Positions 9,619-18,721 of a DNA stretch of 64,000 nucleotides are shown piece by piece. Each line of letters begins with the position of its first letter. Position 1 is the first letter of the stretch. Origin of the DNA: Oscillospiraceae bacterium. Its GTDB lineage: Bacteria; Bacillota; Clostridia; Saccharofermentanales; Saccharofermentanaceae. The notes beneath the pieces are model-generated. The model saw only the letters and a program-made list of their open reading frames with translations, had not been told where the DNA came from and ran no database searches. The stretch lies in NCBI GenBank assembly GCA_902780785.1, contig CACZGS010000002.1, forward strand, positions 186,001 through 250,000, in the 5' to 3' direction. Both the position numbers and the translations under genes were made by a program.

Positions 9619-10377
9619 ATGAAGAAGGATAAGCCGGTCATCCCGGAAAAGCAGGAATTACCGGTCGAAGAAGCCGGTACTACTGCTCCGGAAACAGCGA
9701 AAAAGTCAAAGGGCAAGCGCTTTTGGGAATATGTAACCGATTATAAGCGCACGACTGTTGCTTTGACTTTACCTTCCGCTGTGTTTGACATAGTTTATTC
9801 GAGTTTTCTCTTTACAATGGCGGTCATATTCATGTCCTACTGGCTGTTTATGATGTCGCTTTATACTTTTTTGCTTTTCTGCATCAGGATCAACGTTCTG
9901 TACAGGGCGGGAAGGGGAGCTGTCTTCAAGAATAAGCGGTTCAGCGAGAGAAGGAATTATGCGAACTTTTGCTGGAAACTTATCTTCCTGGACGCCGTGA
10001 TCGCAATAAATATGTTTATTATCGTCAGATTTAACGTTCTTCATAACTATGCAGGTTTCCTGATATACATATTCGGCGCCTATGTTCTCTATAAAGTGTC
10101 CCTGGCAGTCATCAATCTGTTTAAAGCACATAAATCAAAATCACTTACTGCTTTGGCATTAAGAAAGATCGGCATTACTGATGCCATGGTATCGAGCCTG
10201 GCGCTTGAATGGGCATTGTCTCACAGAGATGAACTCGGAGATGTGTCTGCTTTCGCTGTGCAAATAGAGAAATATATCGGCATCGTGGTGGTAGCCATTA
10301 TATTGTTTATGGGTGTGTTCGGACTTGTCACTTGTGCGAGAATTAAAGCTAAGGAAAAGAAAGAAGGAACAATATAA
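9619..10377 (+). CDS. Hypothetical multi-pass membrane protein
   Basis: 252 residues that I do not recognise. A charged Pro/Glu-rich N-terminus (about 1-45) is followed by hydrophobic stretches near 50-95 (two helices), 120-140, 145-165 and 220-242, and the protein ends in a basic KAKEKKEGTI tail. The start lies 5 bases after the PFL stop and there is no ribosome-binding site, so translation probably depends on ribosomes terminating upstream. The GH13 gene begins directly after the stop. Confidence 0.75.
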   Translation: MKKDKPVIPEKQELPVEEAGTTAPETAKKSKGKRFWEYVTDYKRTTVALTLPSAVFDIVYSSFLFTMAVIFMSYWLFMMSLYTFLLFCIRINVLYRAGRGAVFKNKRFSERRNYANFCWKLIFLDAVIAINMFIIVRFNVLHNYAGFLIYIFGAYVLYKVSLAVINLFKAHKSKSLTALALRKIGITDAMVSSLALEWALSHRDELGDVSAFAVQIEKYIGIVVVAIILFMGVFGLVTCARIKAKEKKEGTI

Positions 10378-11688
10378 ATGTGGTATGAAGAGGCAGTGTT
10401 CTATCAGATCTATCCGTTGGGTTTCTGCGGAGCACCTTTTGAAAATGACGGCAAACCGGAAAAGAGGATACTTAAAGTTCTTGACTGGATCCCTCATATG
10501 AAGAAACTCGGCATCAATGCCATCTATTTCTCACCCGTATTCGAATCTGATACACACGGTTATAACACAAGAGATTACGGCCTTATCGACACAAGACTCG
10601 GAACCAATGATGACTTCAAAAAGGTTGTCGATGCTCTTCACAAAGAGAATATAAGGGTGGTGTTGGACGGTGTCTTCAACCATGTAGGAAGAGGCTTCTG
10701 GGCATTTAAGGATGTTCAGGAAAAACGTTGGGATTCACCTTATAAGGACTGGTTCCATCTCTCATTTGAAGGCAACTCTAATTACAATGACGGCTTCTGG
10801 TATGAAGGCTGGGAAGGCAATTATGACCTCGTAAAGCTCAACTTAAGAAACCCTGCTGTCATCGATCACATCCTGGATAAAGTCAATTACTGGATCGATT
10901 TCTTTGATATAGACGGTTTAAGACTTGATGTTGCTTACTGTCTTGACCATGAGTTCTTAAGAAGACTCCGTGAATTTACCGATTCGAAGAAGAACGATTT
11001 CTTCCTTCTTGGTGAAGTCCTTCACGGTGAATACGGCAGGATGCTTAATGAGATGCATCTTCATTCTCTTACGAACTATCAGTGCTATAAGGGAATCTAT
11101 TCTTCATTCAATTCCGCGAACATGTTTGAGATCATGCATTCTCTCATGAGGCTCTTTGGTCCTGAGGACTGGACAGTCTGCAGGGGAGCACATCTCCTGT
11201 CATTTGCGGATAACCACGATGTTACCCGTATTGCTTCGATATTAAGCGACGAGAGGAATCTCCCTCTTGTTTATACACTGGTATTTACCATGCCCGGAAT
11301 CCCTTGTGTTTACTATGGTTCCGAGTGGGGCACAAAGGCAAGAAAAGAAGAGGGCGATCCAGCTCTCCGTGTATCTTTCGACAAGCCTGAATGGAACGGC
11401 TTAACAGATCACATATCCAGGCTGTCTGACATCAAGAAGACAAGCAATGCTCTTAATTACGGCGGCCTTAGGATCGTTGTGCTTACGAATAAGCAGGTTA
11501 TCTTTGAGCGTAATTCCGGCGATCAGAGGATCATGGTAGCTATCAACATTGATGATTATCCGTATACGGCTCACTTTGATGCAGGCTGCGGCCAGGCAAA
11601 AGAGCTTATCTCAGGCACGATCCATGATTTTGGAGGCGGTTCTGTACTGCAGCCCAAGTCATCCGAGATCTGGCTGATGGAAAGATAA
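10378..11688 (+). CDS. GH13 alpha-amylase family glycosidase, cytoplasmic
   Basis: 436 residues without a signal peptide. All four GH13 regions are visible: DGVFNH (97-102), GLRLDVA with nucleophile Asp184, LGEV with acid/base Glu213, and DNHD with Asp281. It is shorter than neopullulanases and maltogenic amylases because it has no N-terminal starch-binding domain. It probably hydrolyses or transfers short maltodextrins inside the cell; exact specificity cannot be read. GAAGGA precedes ATG 10378, which directly follows the upstream stop. No sugar transporter genes are adjacent. Confidence 0.92.
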   Translation: MWYEEAVFYQIYPLGFCGAPFENDGKPEKRILKVLDWIPHMKKLGINAIYFSPVFESDTHGYNTRDYGLIDTRLGTNDDFKKVVDALHKENIRVVLDGVFNHVGRGFWAFKDVQEKRWDSPYKDWFHLSFEGNSNYNDGFWYEGWEGNYDLVKLNLRNPAVIDHILDKVNYWIDFFDIDGLRLDVAYCLDHEFLRRLREFTDSKKNDFFLLGEVLHGEYGRMLNEMHLHSLTNYQCYKGIYSSFNSANMFEIMHSLMRLFGPEDWTVCRGAHLLSFADNHDVTRIASILSDERNLPLVYTLVFTMPGIPCVYYGSEWGTKARKEEGDPALRVSFDKPEWNGLTDHISRLSDIKKTSNALNYGGLRIVVLTNKQVIFERNSGDQRIMVAINIDDYPYTAHFDAGCGQAKELISGTIHDFGGGSVLQPKSSEIWLMER

Positions 11689-11773
11689 GATCTGCTGCAA
11701 CATTATCATTTTGTTTTCTGTATATATGGCATGAGCCTGAGGGTTACTATGTCCGTTTACGGGAGGTTGTTTC

Positions 11774-13324
11774 ATGAGAAAGAGTGTAATGTTATTATCC
11801 GCTTTATTGCTTGCAGGCATATTGTTTTCGGGCTGCAGTATCATTCCCGACAACACATCGGCGACATCAAGCGAATCAACAATTAACAGCATTCTTGCTT
11901 CAGAAATAGACCGTGTATTGCAGGACGGACCCGAACTTGAGGCTATGCCCATTGATTATAATCCAAAAGATCACGGGCGCATCTTTCCCAATATAGTTGA
12001 GTTTACTGAAGATATGTGGGAGAAAGAAAAGGATTCGGCTGTTTATTCATTTATCAACCTTGACGGTGAAGTTGTTTGCGGTCCTTTATTTGATATGGCT
12101 GCATATGATAAGAATTCCGATGCATATATCGTAAGGCGCACTGAAAACGGTGTCAGCAAATACGGATTCTTATCTTCTAACGGTGCAGTATTCACAGGCC
12201 TTATTTTCGATGGCGCCGCAGCAGCTAAGAATACTGACGATGATGAATTATGCTTCTTCGGATCAGTATTCGAAAACGGAAAACTTTGGGTATATCCTGT
12301 CGATATTGATCTCGAAATACTTGAACCTGAAGTAGTTACGATCAATGAACAGGAGCTTAACCTGACTGCAAAGAATTCCCAGCTCTCGGTTCTTTATATG
12401 AACAAAACAAACTCTGTGTTGATCAACCGCAAAGAATTCTATTATTCTACGTTCCTGGTTGATAATAAGACCGGCGATGTGCTCCAGAAGTTCGGTATCG
12501 GCGGTTCCAAGAAGGTCGATATCTTCGGTAATGTTATTACAGTACAGGATATGCACGGACAGGGAATAACTGTTTACGGCATGGACGGAAGCGTCCTTGT
12601 CGACGATGCGAATGCTTATTCAGGCAGATTAAGCAATGATCTTTATATGATTGCCAATGACGGCGAGGTCAAGATTTTCGACGGAGAATGGAATAAGACC
12701 AATTCTTTGAAGATCGGATCCGGCGATGTAGTCATGACATCATTTGGCAGGATAGCAGTTGCCGGAGCTTTTGATACAAAGGTATACGACAAAGATCTGA
12801 AGCTAATTAACACTTTGGATTATGCAGTATCCGGCGGCACTTATTTCAGGGACTGGTATGACTTTGGCGAAGGCGATATGTTCTACGATTCCATATCAGG
12901 AACGAATGAAGTTATCAATCTCAATACAGGCGCCAGCCTTGCCAAAGAAGATGGCTTCTACTATGAATTCAAGAACGGTTATATCCTTGCAGACAACGAG
13001 AGCAACGGAAATGATCCCGTTAAGAAGTTCAAAGTCTATGATAAGGACTTCAATGAGATCATGACAGGCGAAGGTTCGGCTGATATCGTAGCTGACGCAT
13101 TAACAAATGACCTTTATCTGATCATCTATAAAGACGGCGTATTCACGGTATATTCCATGCCTTCATTGATCAGGAACTTCAGTCTTAAAACTACCTGTTA
13201 CAGTCTTAATCCAATAGGCGGAAAGTTCTACGGGAATGACAGGGAACACTTTGTTTATGTTGACGGTAAGGGAAATGAGATCCTCTCATATAAAGTGGAT
13301 TATAAGCAGGTTAACGGTATTTGA
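11774..13324 (+). CDS. Lipoprotein with WG-like repeats
   Basis: 516 residues. The signal peptide ends in the lipobox LFSGC, so the mature protein is predicted to be lipid-anchored at Cys21. Mature segments such as ENGVSKYGFLSSNGAVFTG and YGMDGSVLVDDAN resemble WG/KWG repeats that build beta propellers. No catalytic motif is evident and the function is unknown. GGGAGG sits 8 bases before ATG 11774. An 85-base gap from the GH13 gene and a TATATAT tract inside it allow a separate promoter. Confidence 0.75.
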   Translation: MRKSVMLLSALLLAGILFSGCSIIPDNTSATSSESTINSILASEIDRVLQDGPELEAMPIDYNPKDHGRIFPNIVEFTEDMWEKEKDSAVYSFINLDGEVVCGPLFDMAAYDKNSDAYIVRRTENGVSKYGFLSSNGAVFTGLIFDGAAAAKNTDDDELCFFGSVFENGKLWVYPVDIDLEILEPEVVTINEQELNLTAKNSQLSVLYMNKTNSVLINRKEFYYSTFLVDNKTGDVLQKFGIGGSKKVDIFGNVITVQDMHGQGITVYGMDGSVLVDDANAYSGRLSNDLYMIANDGEVKIFDGEWNKTNSLKIGSGDVVMTSFGRIAVAGAFDTKVYDKDLKLINTLDYAVSGGTYFRDWYDFGEGDMFYDSISGTNEVINLNTGASLAKEDGFYYEFKNGYILADNESNGNDPVKKFKVYDKDFNEIMTGEGSADIVADALTNDLYLIIYKDGVFTVYSMPSLIRNFSLKTTCYSLNPIGGKFYGNDREHFVYVDGKGNEILSYKVDYKQVNGI

Positions 13325-13423
13325 GCCGTTTTCTGCCCGATAAACGCTTTAATATCTGATTTAACTAAATTTATTCCCGCTATTTGTATGATTTTATCCC
13401 GTTAAAGCAAATGGGGTGTCATA

Positions 13424-13429
13424 TATAAT
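13424..13429 (+). promoter_or_regulatory. Putative -10 box of the solute-binding lipoprotein gene
   Basis: A perfect TATAAT lies about 28 bases upstream of the start at 13458. The -35 position (13401-13407) holds only GTTAAAG, a weak match, so an activator may be needed. Confidence 0.5.
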
Positions 13430-13457
13430 TTAGATATTACGAAATAGGGGGTACATT

Positions 13458-15278
13458 ATGAAAAGATTTCAAAAGTCCGTTGCCGTTTTAATGATATTCG
13501 CAATGCTGCTTTCACTCAGCTCCTGTACTTCCAACCGAAGGAAGGGTGCTGAAAAGATCAGCAGTCCTGACGCTTCCAAGCGTGAGTTGACCGAGACTGA
13601 ACCGACTGATCCGATTGTTACTACAGACGTACCGGTTCCTACCGACACACCTGCTCCTACAACTGCACCAAATAATAAAGAATACTCTGAAAGTGAGATC
13701 GTCACTTTTACAATGTTTTCCGGAATGGCCGGTAAGGACTTGGACGCTGATAACGAGATCAAAGAGATCATTGCCAAGAAGACCGGTGTACGCGTTACCG
13801 AGTACTGGCTGTCAGCACAGACGGAAAGCGAAGCCGTCAGTGCGATCATGGCTACCGGCAAATTGCCTGATTTCATAAATACGGGCGAAGTTCAAAAACT
13901 TTACGAAGGCGGATATCTTGTAGCCTGGGATGAGTATCTTAAGAAATATCCCAATCTAAAAGAGCTTTATTCTGATGACGAGTGGGATAAGTTCAGAGCT
14001 TCTGACGGCCATATCTATTGGGCTAACTGTTTCAGCAGGTTCTATAAGAAAGATACTTCGACTACTACCTCTGGTCAGGCTTTCTGGATCCAGGCAAGAG
14101 TTCTTGAAGCATACGGTTATCCGAAGATCGAGACTTTGGATCAGTATTTCGAGCTTCTCGAAAAGTATGCAAAAGAACACCCTGAGCTTCCCAACGGCAC
14201 AAAGGTAATTCCTTATACATGCCTTTGTGAGGACTGGAGGAATTTTTGTCTGGAAGCTCCTCCGATGTATCTTGACGGAGCTCCGAATAACGGCTGTGTA
14301 ATCGTTAATGTAGATAACGGTATCAGCACTCCGAGGGTTATCGACTACAACATGACAGATACTGCAAAAGCTTATTTCAAGAAGCTTAACGAGGAGTATC
14401 AGAAGGGTATAGTCGATCCGGCTTTTGCAGATCAGACATATGACCAGTATATCGAGAAGCTCGCTACAGGCGCTGTTCTAGGTATGTGCGACCAGTATTG
14501 GGATTTCGGATATACACTCCAGTACTATTTCCGCACTGAGCAAAAGGGCCCGAGCGGATCTTTCGTTCCTAGCGATATCGGCTGCGATTATATCCCTCTG
14601 GCATTAGTTATGAAGCCCGGTGCAAAACAGCAATGGTATTCTTCGGAGAACACTATAAACAATGCTTCAGGTATTGCAGTAACTACAAGCTGCGAAGATC
14701 CTGACCGTGCATTCAAGTTCCTGAATGACATTCTCTCACAGGACATCCACGATCTCCGTTTCTGGGGTATTGAAGGCAAAGACTATCTTGTCGATGAGAA
14801 CGGCATGTTCTATAGAACACCCGAAATGAGAACTAACTGGGCCAACGACGCCTACATGGCTTCCCACTCTTGTTTGTATTCTTATATGCCTCAGTGGAGA
14901 GGTATCAGCAGAGACGGTAAGAACTGCATGAAGCCCGAAGACCAGGGTTCTGAATATATGGCTACTCTGCCTGAGGCTGTAGCAAGATGCTTTACTGCTT
15001 ATGGCGTTACCAATTATGTTGAGATGATCGGTTCTGATACTTCTGACAGAGGTCCATGGTATCCGCTTTGGAGCTGGTCTAACGGATTGACCAGTGATAC
15101 GAAAGGCGGTAAAGCTTTCTTGGCAATGCGTAAATGCAAGCTGAAATGGCTTCCTGAAGTAGTCAAAGCCAAAGATTTTGATAAGACCTGGAAAGACTAC
15201 GAGAAAGAATACAATAACTGCAATCCTAAGGCATTCATCAATGAAGCCCAGGAAGAAATAAAGAACAGAATGCAATAA
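13458..15278 (+). CDS. Extracellular solute-binding lipoprotein (family 1, LplA-like)
   Basis: 606 residues. The signal peptide ends at lipobox LSSC and is followed by a Thr/Pro-rich linker (DVPVPTDTPAPTTAPN, about residues 55-72) and a large periplasmic-binding-protein-like domain with motifs such as ATGKLPDFINTG and GYLVAWDEYLKKYPNLKELY. This is typical of Firmicutes sugar or oligosaccharide ABC receptors. No LplB/YtcP-type permease genes accompany it, so any transporter must be encoded elsewhere. GGGGG precedes ATG 13458. The substrate is unknown. Confidence 0.88.
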   Translation: MKRFQKSVAVLMIFAMLLSLSSCTSNRRKGAEKISSPDASKRELTETEPTDPIVTTDVPVPTDTPAPTTAPNNKEYSESEIVTFTMFSGMAGKDLDADNEIKEIIAKKTGVRVTEYWLSAQTESEAVSAIMATGKLPDFINTGEVQKLYEGGYLVAWDEYLKKYPNLKELYSDDEWDKFRASDGHIYWANCFSRFYKKDTSTTTSGQAFWIQARVLEAYGYPKIETLDQYFELLEKYAKEHPELPNGTKVIPYTCLCEDWRNFCLEAPPMYLDGAPNNGCVIVNVDNGISTPRVIDYNMTDTAKAYFKKLNEEYQKGIVDPAFADQTYDQYIEKLATGAVLGMCDQYWDFGYTLQYYFRTEQKGPSGSFVPSDIGCDYIPLALVMKPGAKQQWYSSENTINNASGIAVTTSCEDPDRAFKFLNDILSQDIHDLRFWGIEGKDYLVDENGMFYRTPEMRTNWANDAYMASHSCLYSYMPQWRGISRDGKNCMKPEDQGSEYMATLPEAVARCFTAYGVTNYVEMIGSDTSDRGPWYPLWSWSNGLTSDTKGGKAFLAMRKCKLKWLPEVVKAKDFDKTWKDYEKEYNNCNPKAFINEAQEEIKNRMQ

Positions 15279-15293
15279 CAGGAGGATAGATTC

Positions 15294-15875
15294 ATGAAGA
15301 TCATTAAGAAGGCTGTAAGCATAGTTCTTTTATTGTCGGTTGTTCTGAGCCTGTCTGCCTGCTCATCAAACCGTCTGAAGAATGACAGTATCATCAAAGC
15401 GCTCGAAAACCAGGATTTCGAGGAGTGCGATGATTACGATGAATTCACCGATTATTACGGAAGAACTTCCAAACAGAAGTCCGTATTTGTAACTCTCAAG
15501 GATAAGAAGGCCCAGAAGTCCTACGAAAAGATCTTCAACCGTCTTAACAAGTATCCGGATGCCGATGTAACTGAATCAACATGCGGTTATTTTGCGGATC
15601 TGAACGGCTTCGGTTATGTATTCTATTTCAAATTTGAAGATGCTAAGAAAGCAGAGAAAGTATATAAGAAGTTTGCAAAGAATATCGCAGACGGTGATGA
15701 CGGCGAAGAGAAAGGAATTACTTATACTGTAAGCTCTGTAAAGAAGAGTTCAAAATATGTTGTAATGAATGTTTATCTGGAGAAGGATAAACTCCTTATC
15801 GTATACGGAAGTCTTAAGGATACGGACATCCTTGAAGATTTCTGTGATGAGCTCAAGCTCCCTACGGATTTCTAA
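15294..15875 (+). CDS. Small lipoprotein, unknown family
   Basis: 193 residues with signal peptide and lipobox LSLSAC, so anchored at about Cys23. The mature part is rich in Lys, Asp and Tyr. Its C-terminal half (YFKFEDAKKAEKVYKKFAK ... LIVYGSLKDTDILEDFCDEL) aligns with the end of the next gene product (FKKRSEAAEFYEKYTEHC ... LILYGHPGRLYFDKLCRQF), so the two are paralogues. AGGAGG lies 7 bases before the start and the gene is 15 bases after the solute-binding gene, suggesting co-transcription. Function unknown. Confidence 0.75.
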   Translation: MKIIKKAVSIVLLLSVVLSLSACSSNRLKNDSIIKALENQDFEECDDYDEFTDYYGRTSKQKSVFVTLKDKKAQKSYEKIFNRLNKYPDADVTESTCGYFADLNGFGYVFYFKFEDAKKAEKVYKKFAKNIADGDDGEEKGITYTVSSVKKSSKYVVMNVYLEKDKLLIVYGSLKDTDILEDFCDELKLPTDF

Positions 15876-15894
15876 ATCAGATCAAAAGAATAAT

Positions 15895-15925
15895 AAAGGT
15901 TGTCTCATATGAGGCAACCTTTTAT
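15895..15925 (+). terminator. Rho-independent terminator after the lipoprotein genes
   Basis: AAGGTTG-CTCAT / ATGAG-CAACCTT forms a long GC-containing hairpin followed by TTTATTTT on the plus strand. It closes the 13458-15875 unit. Confidence 0.85.
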
Positions 15926-16044
15926 TTTGCTTATTTTTCTCCCTTTATTTACTTGAGTTTATCCCGTTTTACTTTTCACAAGGCCGATTTAATCTAATCT
16001 TAAGGTCATATCGGAATCTTATGGGGAAACAGGATGAATGATCT

Positions 16045-16710
16045 ATGATCAAGTTTTTCGGAAAAATATGGAATAACAAACAGCAAAGACCGGCATTGAT
16101 TTTGGTTTTGTCAGTTGCTGTCTTTTTTGTTTTGAATGCATTCTGGTCAATGGATCATCTTTCGGTAGCAAAATTCGATCTGTTTTACCTTACGGATCAT
16201 TTTGACAGATATACTGATTTTTCTGATTATAAATACATGTCGCATTATACCGGCAGAGTTCTTGAAGGATATGTTTTGGGCGATGCCTATCTTATCTGTA
16301 AAGGCGAGGATGCCCAGAGAGCATTTGAATTTACTATCCCGGTCAATCAGAGATTCGAGATAAAAAAAGCGGCACTTGCTAAGAGTCATAAGGGTTGGGG
16401 AGTTCCAAATAAGGATTATTCGGTTTACATGTTTGTATTTAAGAAAAGGTCGGAAGCAGCAGAATTCTATGAAAAGTATACCGAACACTGTATGTCCCGA
16501 TATAAAGAGCAGGGTAAAGGATTAGGGTATTCCTATACAGTCTGCTATGAGGAAAATATAATGGGCTGTTATCTCGAGAATGATACGGTCCTGATATTAT
16601 ATGGTCATCCGGGCAGACTATATTTTGACAAGCTTTGCAGGCAATTCGGCATAAAGTCTCCGTACGATCCTGCTAAGAACGGTTTTAGTTGGAAACAACG
16701 CAAAAAATAA
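16045..16710 (+). CDS. Membrane-anchored paralogue of the upstream lipoprotein
   Basis: 221 residues. A basic start and one helix near residues 17-34 anchor the protein, but there is no lipobox Cys. The C-terminal half shares the FYEKYTEHC ... SYTVCYEENIMGCYLENDTVLILYG pattern with the lipoprotein ending at 15875. One copy is therefore lipid-anchored and the other helix-anchored. AGGATGA precedes ATG 16045. A terminator separates the two genes, so this one needs its own promoter. Function unknown. Confidence 0.7.
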   Translation: MIKFFGKIWNNKQQRPALILVLSVAVFFVLNAFWSMDHLSVAKFDLFYLTDHFDRYTDFSDYKYMSHYTGRVLEGYVLGDAYLICKGEDAQRAFEFTIPVNQRFEIKKAALAKSHKGWGVPNKDYSVYMFVFKKRSEAAEFYEKYTEHCMSRYKEQGKGLGYSYTVCYEENIMGCYLENDTVLILYGHPGRLYFDKLCRQFGIKSPYDPAKNGFSWKQRKK

Positions 16711-16738
16711 GGGCCATCTCATTTCTGAGACAGCCCTT
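16709..16738. terminator. Bidirectional terminator between convergent genes
   Basis: AAGGGC-TCTCA / TGAGA-GCCCTT hairpin. On the minus strand it is followed by TATTTTTT and so serves argH; on the plus strand it ends the 16045 gene. Confidence 0.85.
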
Positions 16739-16756
16739 AATAATTCTTGAAGTTAA

Positions 16757-18118
16757 TTACTGTTCGTCTAAATATTTCTTAACTGTTGCAGGAGCAGGTC
16801 CGCCGATAAGACTTCTGCCTTCAACGCAGGTCTTAAGTGAGATTGCATCGTATACGTCTTCTTCGAAAGCAGGAGAGAATTCCTTGAGCTTATCGAGAGA
16901 TACATCAAGAAGGGAGATGCCGTTCTCGATGCAGTAATGAACGAGCTTTCCGGAGATCGCATGTGTCTCACGGAAAGGAAGACCCTTCTTAACGAGATAG
17001 TCAGCAAGATCTGTAGCATTTGTAAAGCCGCCGAGTGCAGCTGCTTCCATGTTGTCCTTGCGGATGGTCATTGTCCTGATCATGCCGGTGAAGGGAGGAA
17101 GGACAGCCTTGATCGTCTCGATGCAGTCGAACATTGCTTCCTGAACTTCCTGCATATCCTTGTTATATGTAAGAGGAAGTCCCTTCATTATTACGAGCAG
17201 GGAGATAAGGTCACCGTAAACACGTCCTGTCTTGCCGCGTGTAAGCTCTGCTACGTCAGGGTTTTTTTTCTGAGGCATCATTGAAGAGCCTGTGGAATAA
17301 GCGTCGTCCAGTTCATAGAACTTGAATTCTTGTGAAGCATAGAGGATGATCTCTTCGCTCATTCTGGATAAGTGCATCATGAGAATGGAGCAAGCGGATG
17401 CAAATTCAATTGCAAAGTCTCTGTCTGCAACACCGTCAAGAGAGCAGAGAGTAACGCCGTTCATGCCGAGCTGCTCTGCAACGAACTCACGGTCAAGAGG
17501 ATATGTTGTTCCTGCAAGAGCGCCTGAGCCGAGAGGTGAGGTATTAGCGCGGTCTTTTGCAGCGTTAAGACGGTCTATATCACGCTTGAACATCTCGATA
17601 TAAGCTGAAAGATAGTGAGCATATGTGATGGGCTGTGCTCTCTGAAGGTGAGTATAGCCGGGCATGTATGTCTCAGTGTTAGCCTTTGCGATCTCAACAA
17701 GAGTATCGATGAGGTCATCAAGAAGTTCGATTATCTCACCGGCTTCATCAACCATATAAAGGCGCTGGTCCAAAGCAACCTGGTCATTTCTTGAACGTCC
17801 TGTGTGGAGGCGCTTTCCGGCATCACCGATGCGGTTGGTAAGTTCTTCTTCGATAAACATATGGATGTCTTCAGCATCTGAATCGAAAGTAAGCTTGCCC
17901 GATTCGATATCTTCCTTGATTGAGAGAAGTCCGTTCTTGATATCTTCAGCGTCCTTTGCAGAGATAACGCCCTGTTTTGCGAGCATCTGGGAATGAGCTA
18001 TTGATCCTTCGATGTCCTGACTGTACATCTTGCAGTCAAAGGGAAGGGAAGAGTTGTAATCGTTTACTTCTTTGTCAGTAGCCTTCTCAAAGCGTCCTGC
18101 CCACATTTTCTTAGCCAT
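16757..18118 (-). CDS. argH: Argininosuccinate lyase
   Basis: 453 residues. It cleaves argininosuccinate to arginine and fumarate, the last step of arginine synthesis, as a cytoplasmic homotetramer. The fumarase/aspartase superfamily signature GSSMMPQKKNPD is present, as are TGRSRNDQVALD and the N-terminal MWAGRFEKATDK typical of ArgH. Length matches the family. It lies 3 bases downstream of a GNAT gene on the same strand and is separated from argG by that gene and a terminator, so argG and argH are not one simple operon. Confidence 0.98.
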   Translation of the reverse strand: MAKKMWAGRFEKATDKEVNDYNSSLPFDCKMYSQDIEGSIAHSQMLAKQGVISAKDAEDIKNGLLSIKEDIESGKLTFDSDAEDIHMFIEEELTNRIGDAGKRLHTGRSRNDQVALDQRLYMVDEAGEIIELLDDLIDTLVEIAKANTETYMPGYTHLQRAQPITYAHYLSAYIEMFKRDIDRLNAAKDRANTSPLGSGALAGTTYPLDREFVAEQLGMNGVTLCSLDGVADRDFAIEFASACSILMMHLSRMSEEIILYASQEFKFYELDDAYSTGSSMMPQKKNPDVAELTRGKTGRVYGDLISLLVIMKGLPLTYNKDMQEVQEAMFDCIETIKAVLPPFTGMIRTMTIRKDNMEAAALGGFTNATDLADYLVKKGLPFRETHAISGKLVHYCIENGISLLDVSLDKLKEFSPAFEEDVYDAISLKTCVEGRSLIGGPAPATVKKYLDEQ

Positions 18119-18121
18119 AAG

Positions 18122-18580
18122 TTACTCCTTTACATAATCAGGATCTATTCTGATAAGTTCAGTAAGAGCCTTGTTTCTGTAGTTAAGATCTTCACGAAGC
18201 GTAAAGCCCTGTGATTCCCAGAAAGCGTTGCCGCCCTCATTCTTTTTGAATGCGACGAGAAGGACTTTTGTTATGCCTTCTGCTTTTAATGCATCAAGCC
18301 CAAGGCTTACCAGCTTCTGACCGATGCCTAAACGTCTGTAATCAGGTGATACGCACGCATGCTGGATAATCCCGCGCCTGCCGTCATGACCACATAATAA
18401 CACACCGACTACTTTTTCATCGCATGTGGCAACGAAAGAAGTAGTGGGGTTGCGCTTTAAGTATTTCGCGATACCTTCAACAGAATCATCCTTATCGTTG
18501 AGTCCGTTGCCGCTTTCGAGCCAGAGCGCATAGGCCTGTTCGTAGTCTTCGATTGTCATAAGCCTATATTTAATGTCCAT
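18122..18580 (-). CDS. GNAT family N-acetyltransferase
   Basis: 152 residues with the acetyl-CoA-binding motif A (VSPDYRRLGIGQKLVSLGLDAL) and a motif B region NAFWESQGF, as in YpeA-type acetyltransferases. The acceptor is unknown. It lies between argG and argH and overlaps neither, with argH 3 bases downstream, so it shares a transcript with argH. A link to arginine metabolism (for example acylation of a related amine) is only a contextual guess. GGAGATATATC precedes the ATG. Confidence 0.88.
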   Translation of the reverse strand: MDIKYRLMTIEDYEQAYALWLESGNGLNDKDDSVEGIAKYLKRNPTTSFVATCDEKVVGVLLCGHDGRRGIIQHACVSPDYRRLGIGQKLVSLGLDALKAEGITKVLLVAFKKNEGGNAFWESQGFTLREDLNYRNKALTELIRIDPDYVKE

Positions 18581-18599
18581 GATATATCTCCTGTAAACT

Positions 18600-18650
18600 C
18601 CTATAATCGAACTGTGAGTACAGTAATCGAACCGGCAGTCAGATTATAGG
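18600..18650. repeat. Inverted repeat upstream of the GNAT-argH unit
   Basis: Nine-base perfect arms CCTATAATC (18600-18608) and GATTATAGG (18642-18650) flank a segment that contains ACTGT-N4-ACAGT and two ATCGAAC copies. It occupies the promoter region of the GNAT gene and may be a regulator-binding site. Confidence 0.4.
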
Positions 18651-18670
18651 GAATAATATCTGTTAAATCA

Positions 18671-18702
18671 AAAAGGGCTGCCTCATGATCAGAGACAGCC
18701 CC
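18671..18702 (-). terminator. Rho-independent terminator of argG
   Basis: On the minus strand GGGGCTGTCTC pairs with GAGGCAGCCC (one mismatch) and is followed by TTTTTGATTT. It lies about 20 bases after the argG stop. Confidence 0.85.
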
Positions 18703-18721
18703 TGTTATTCTTAATCAGAAA

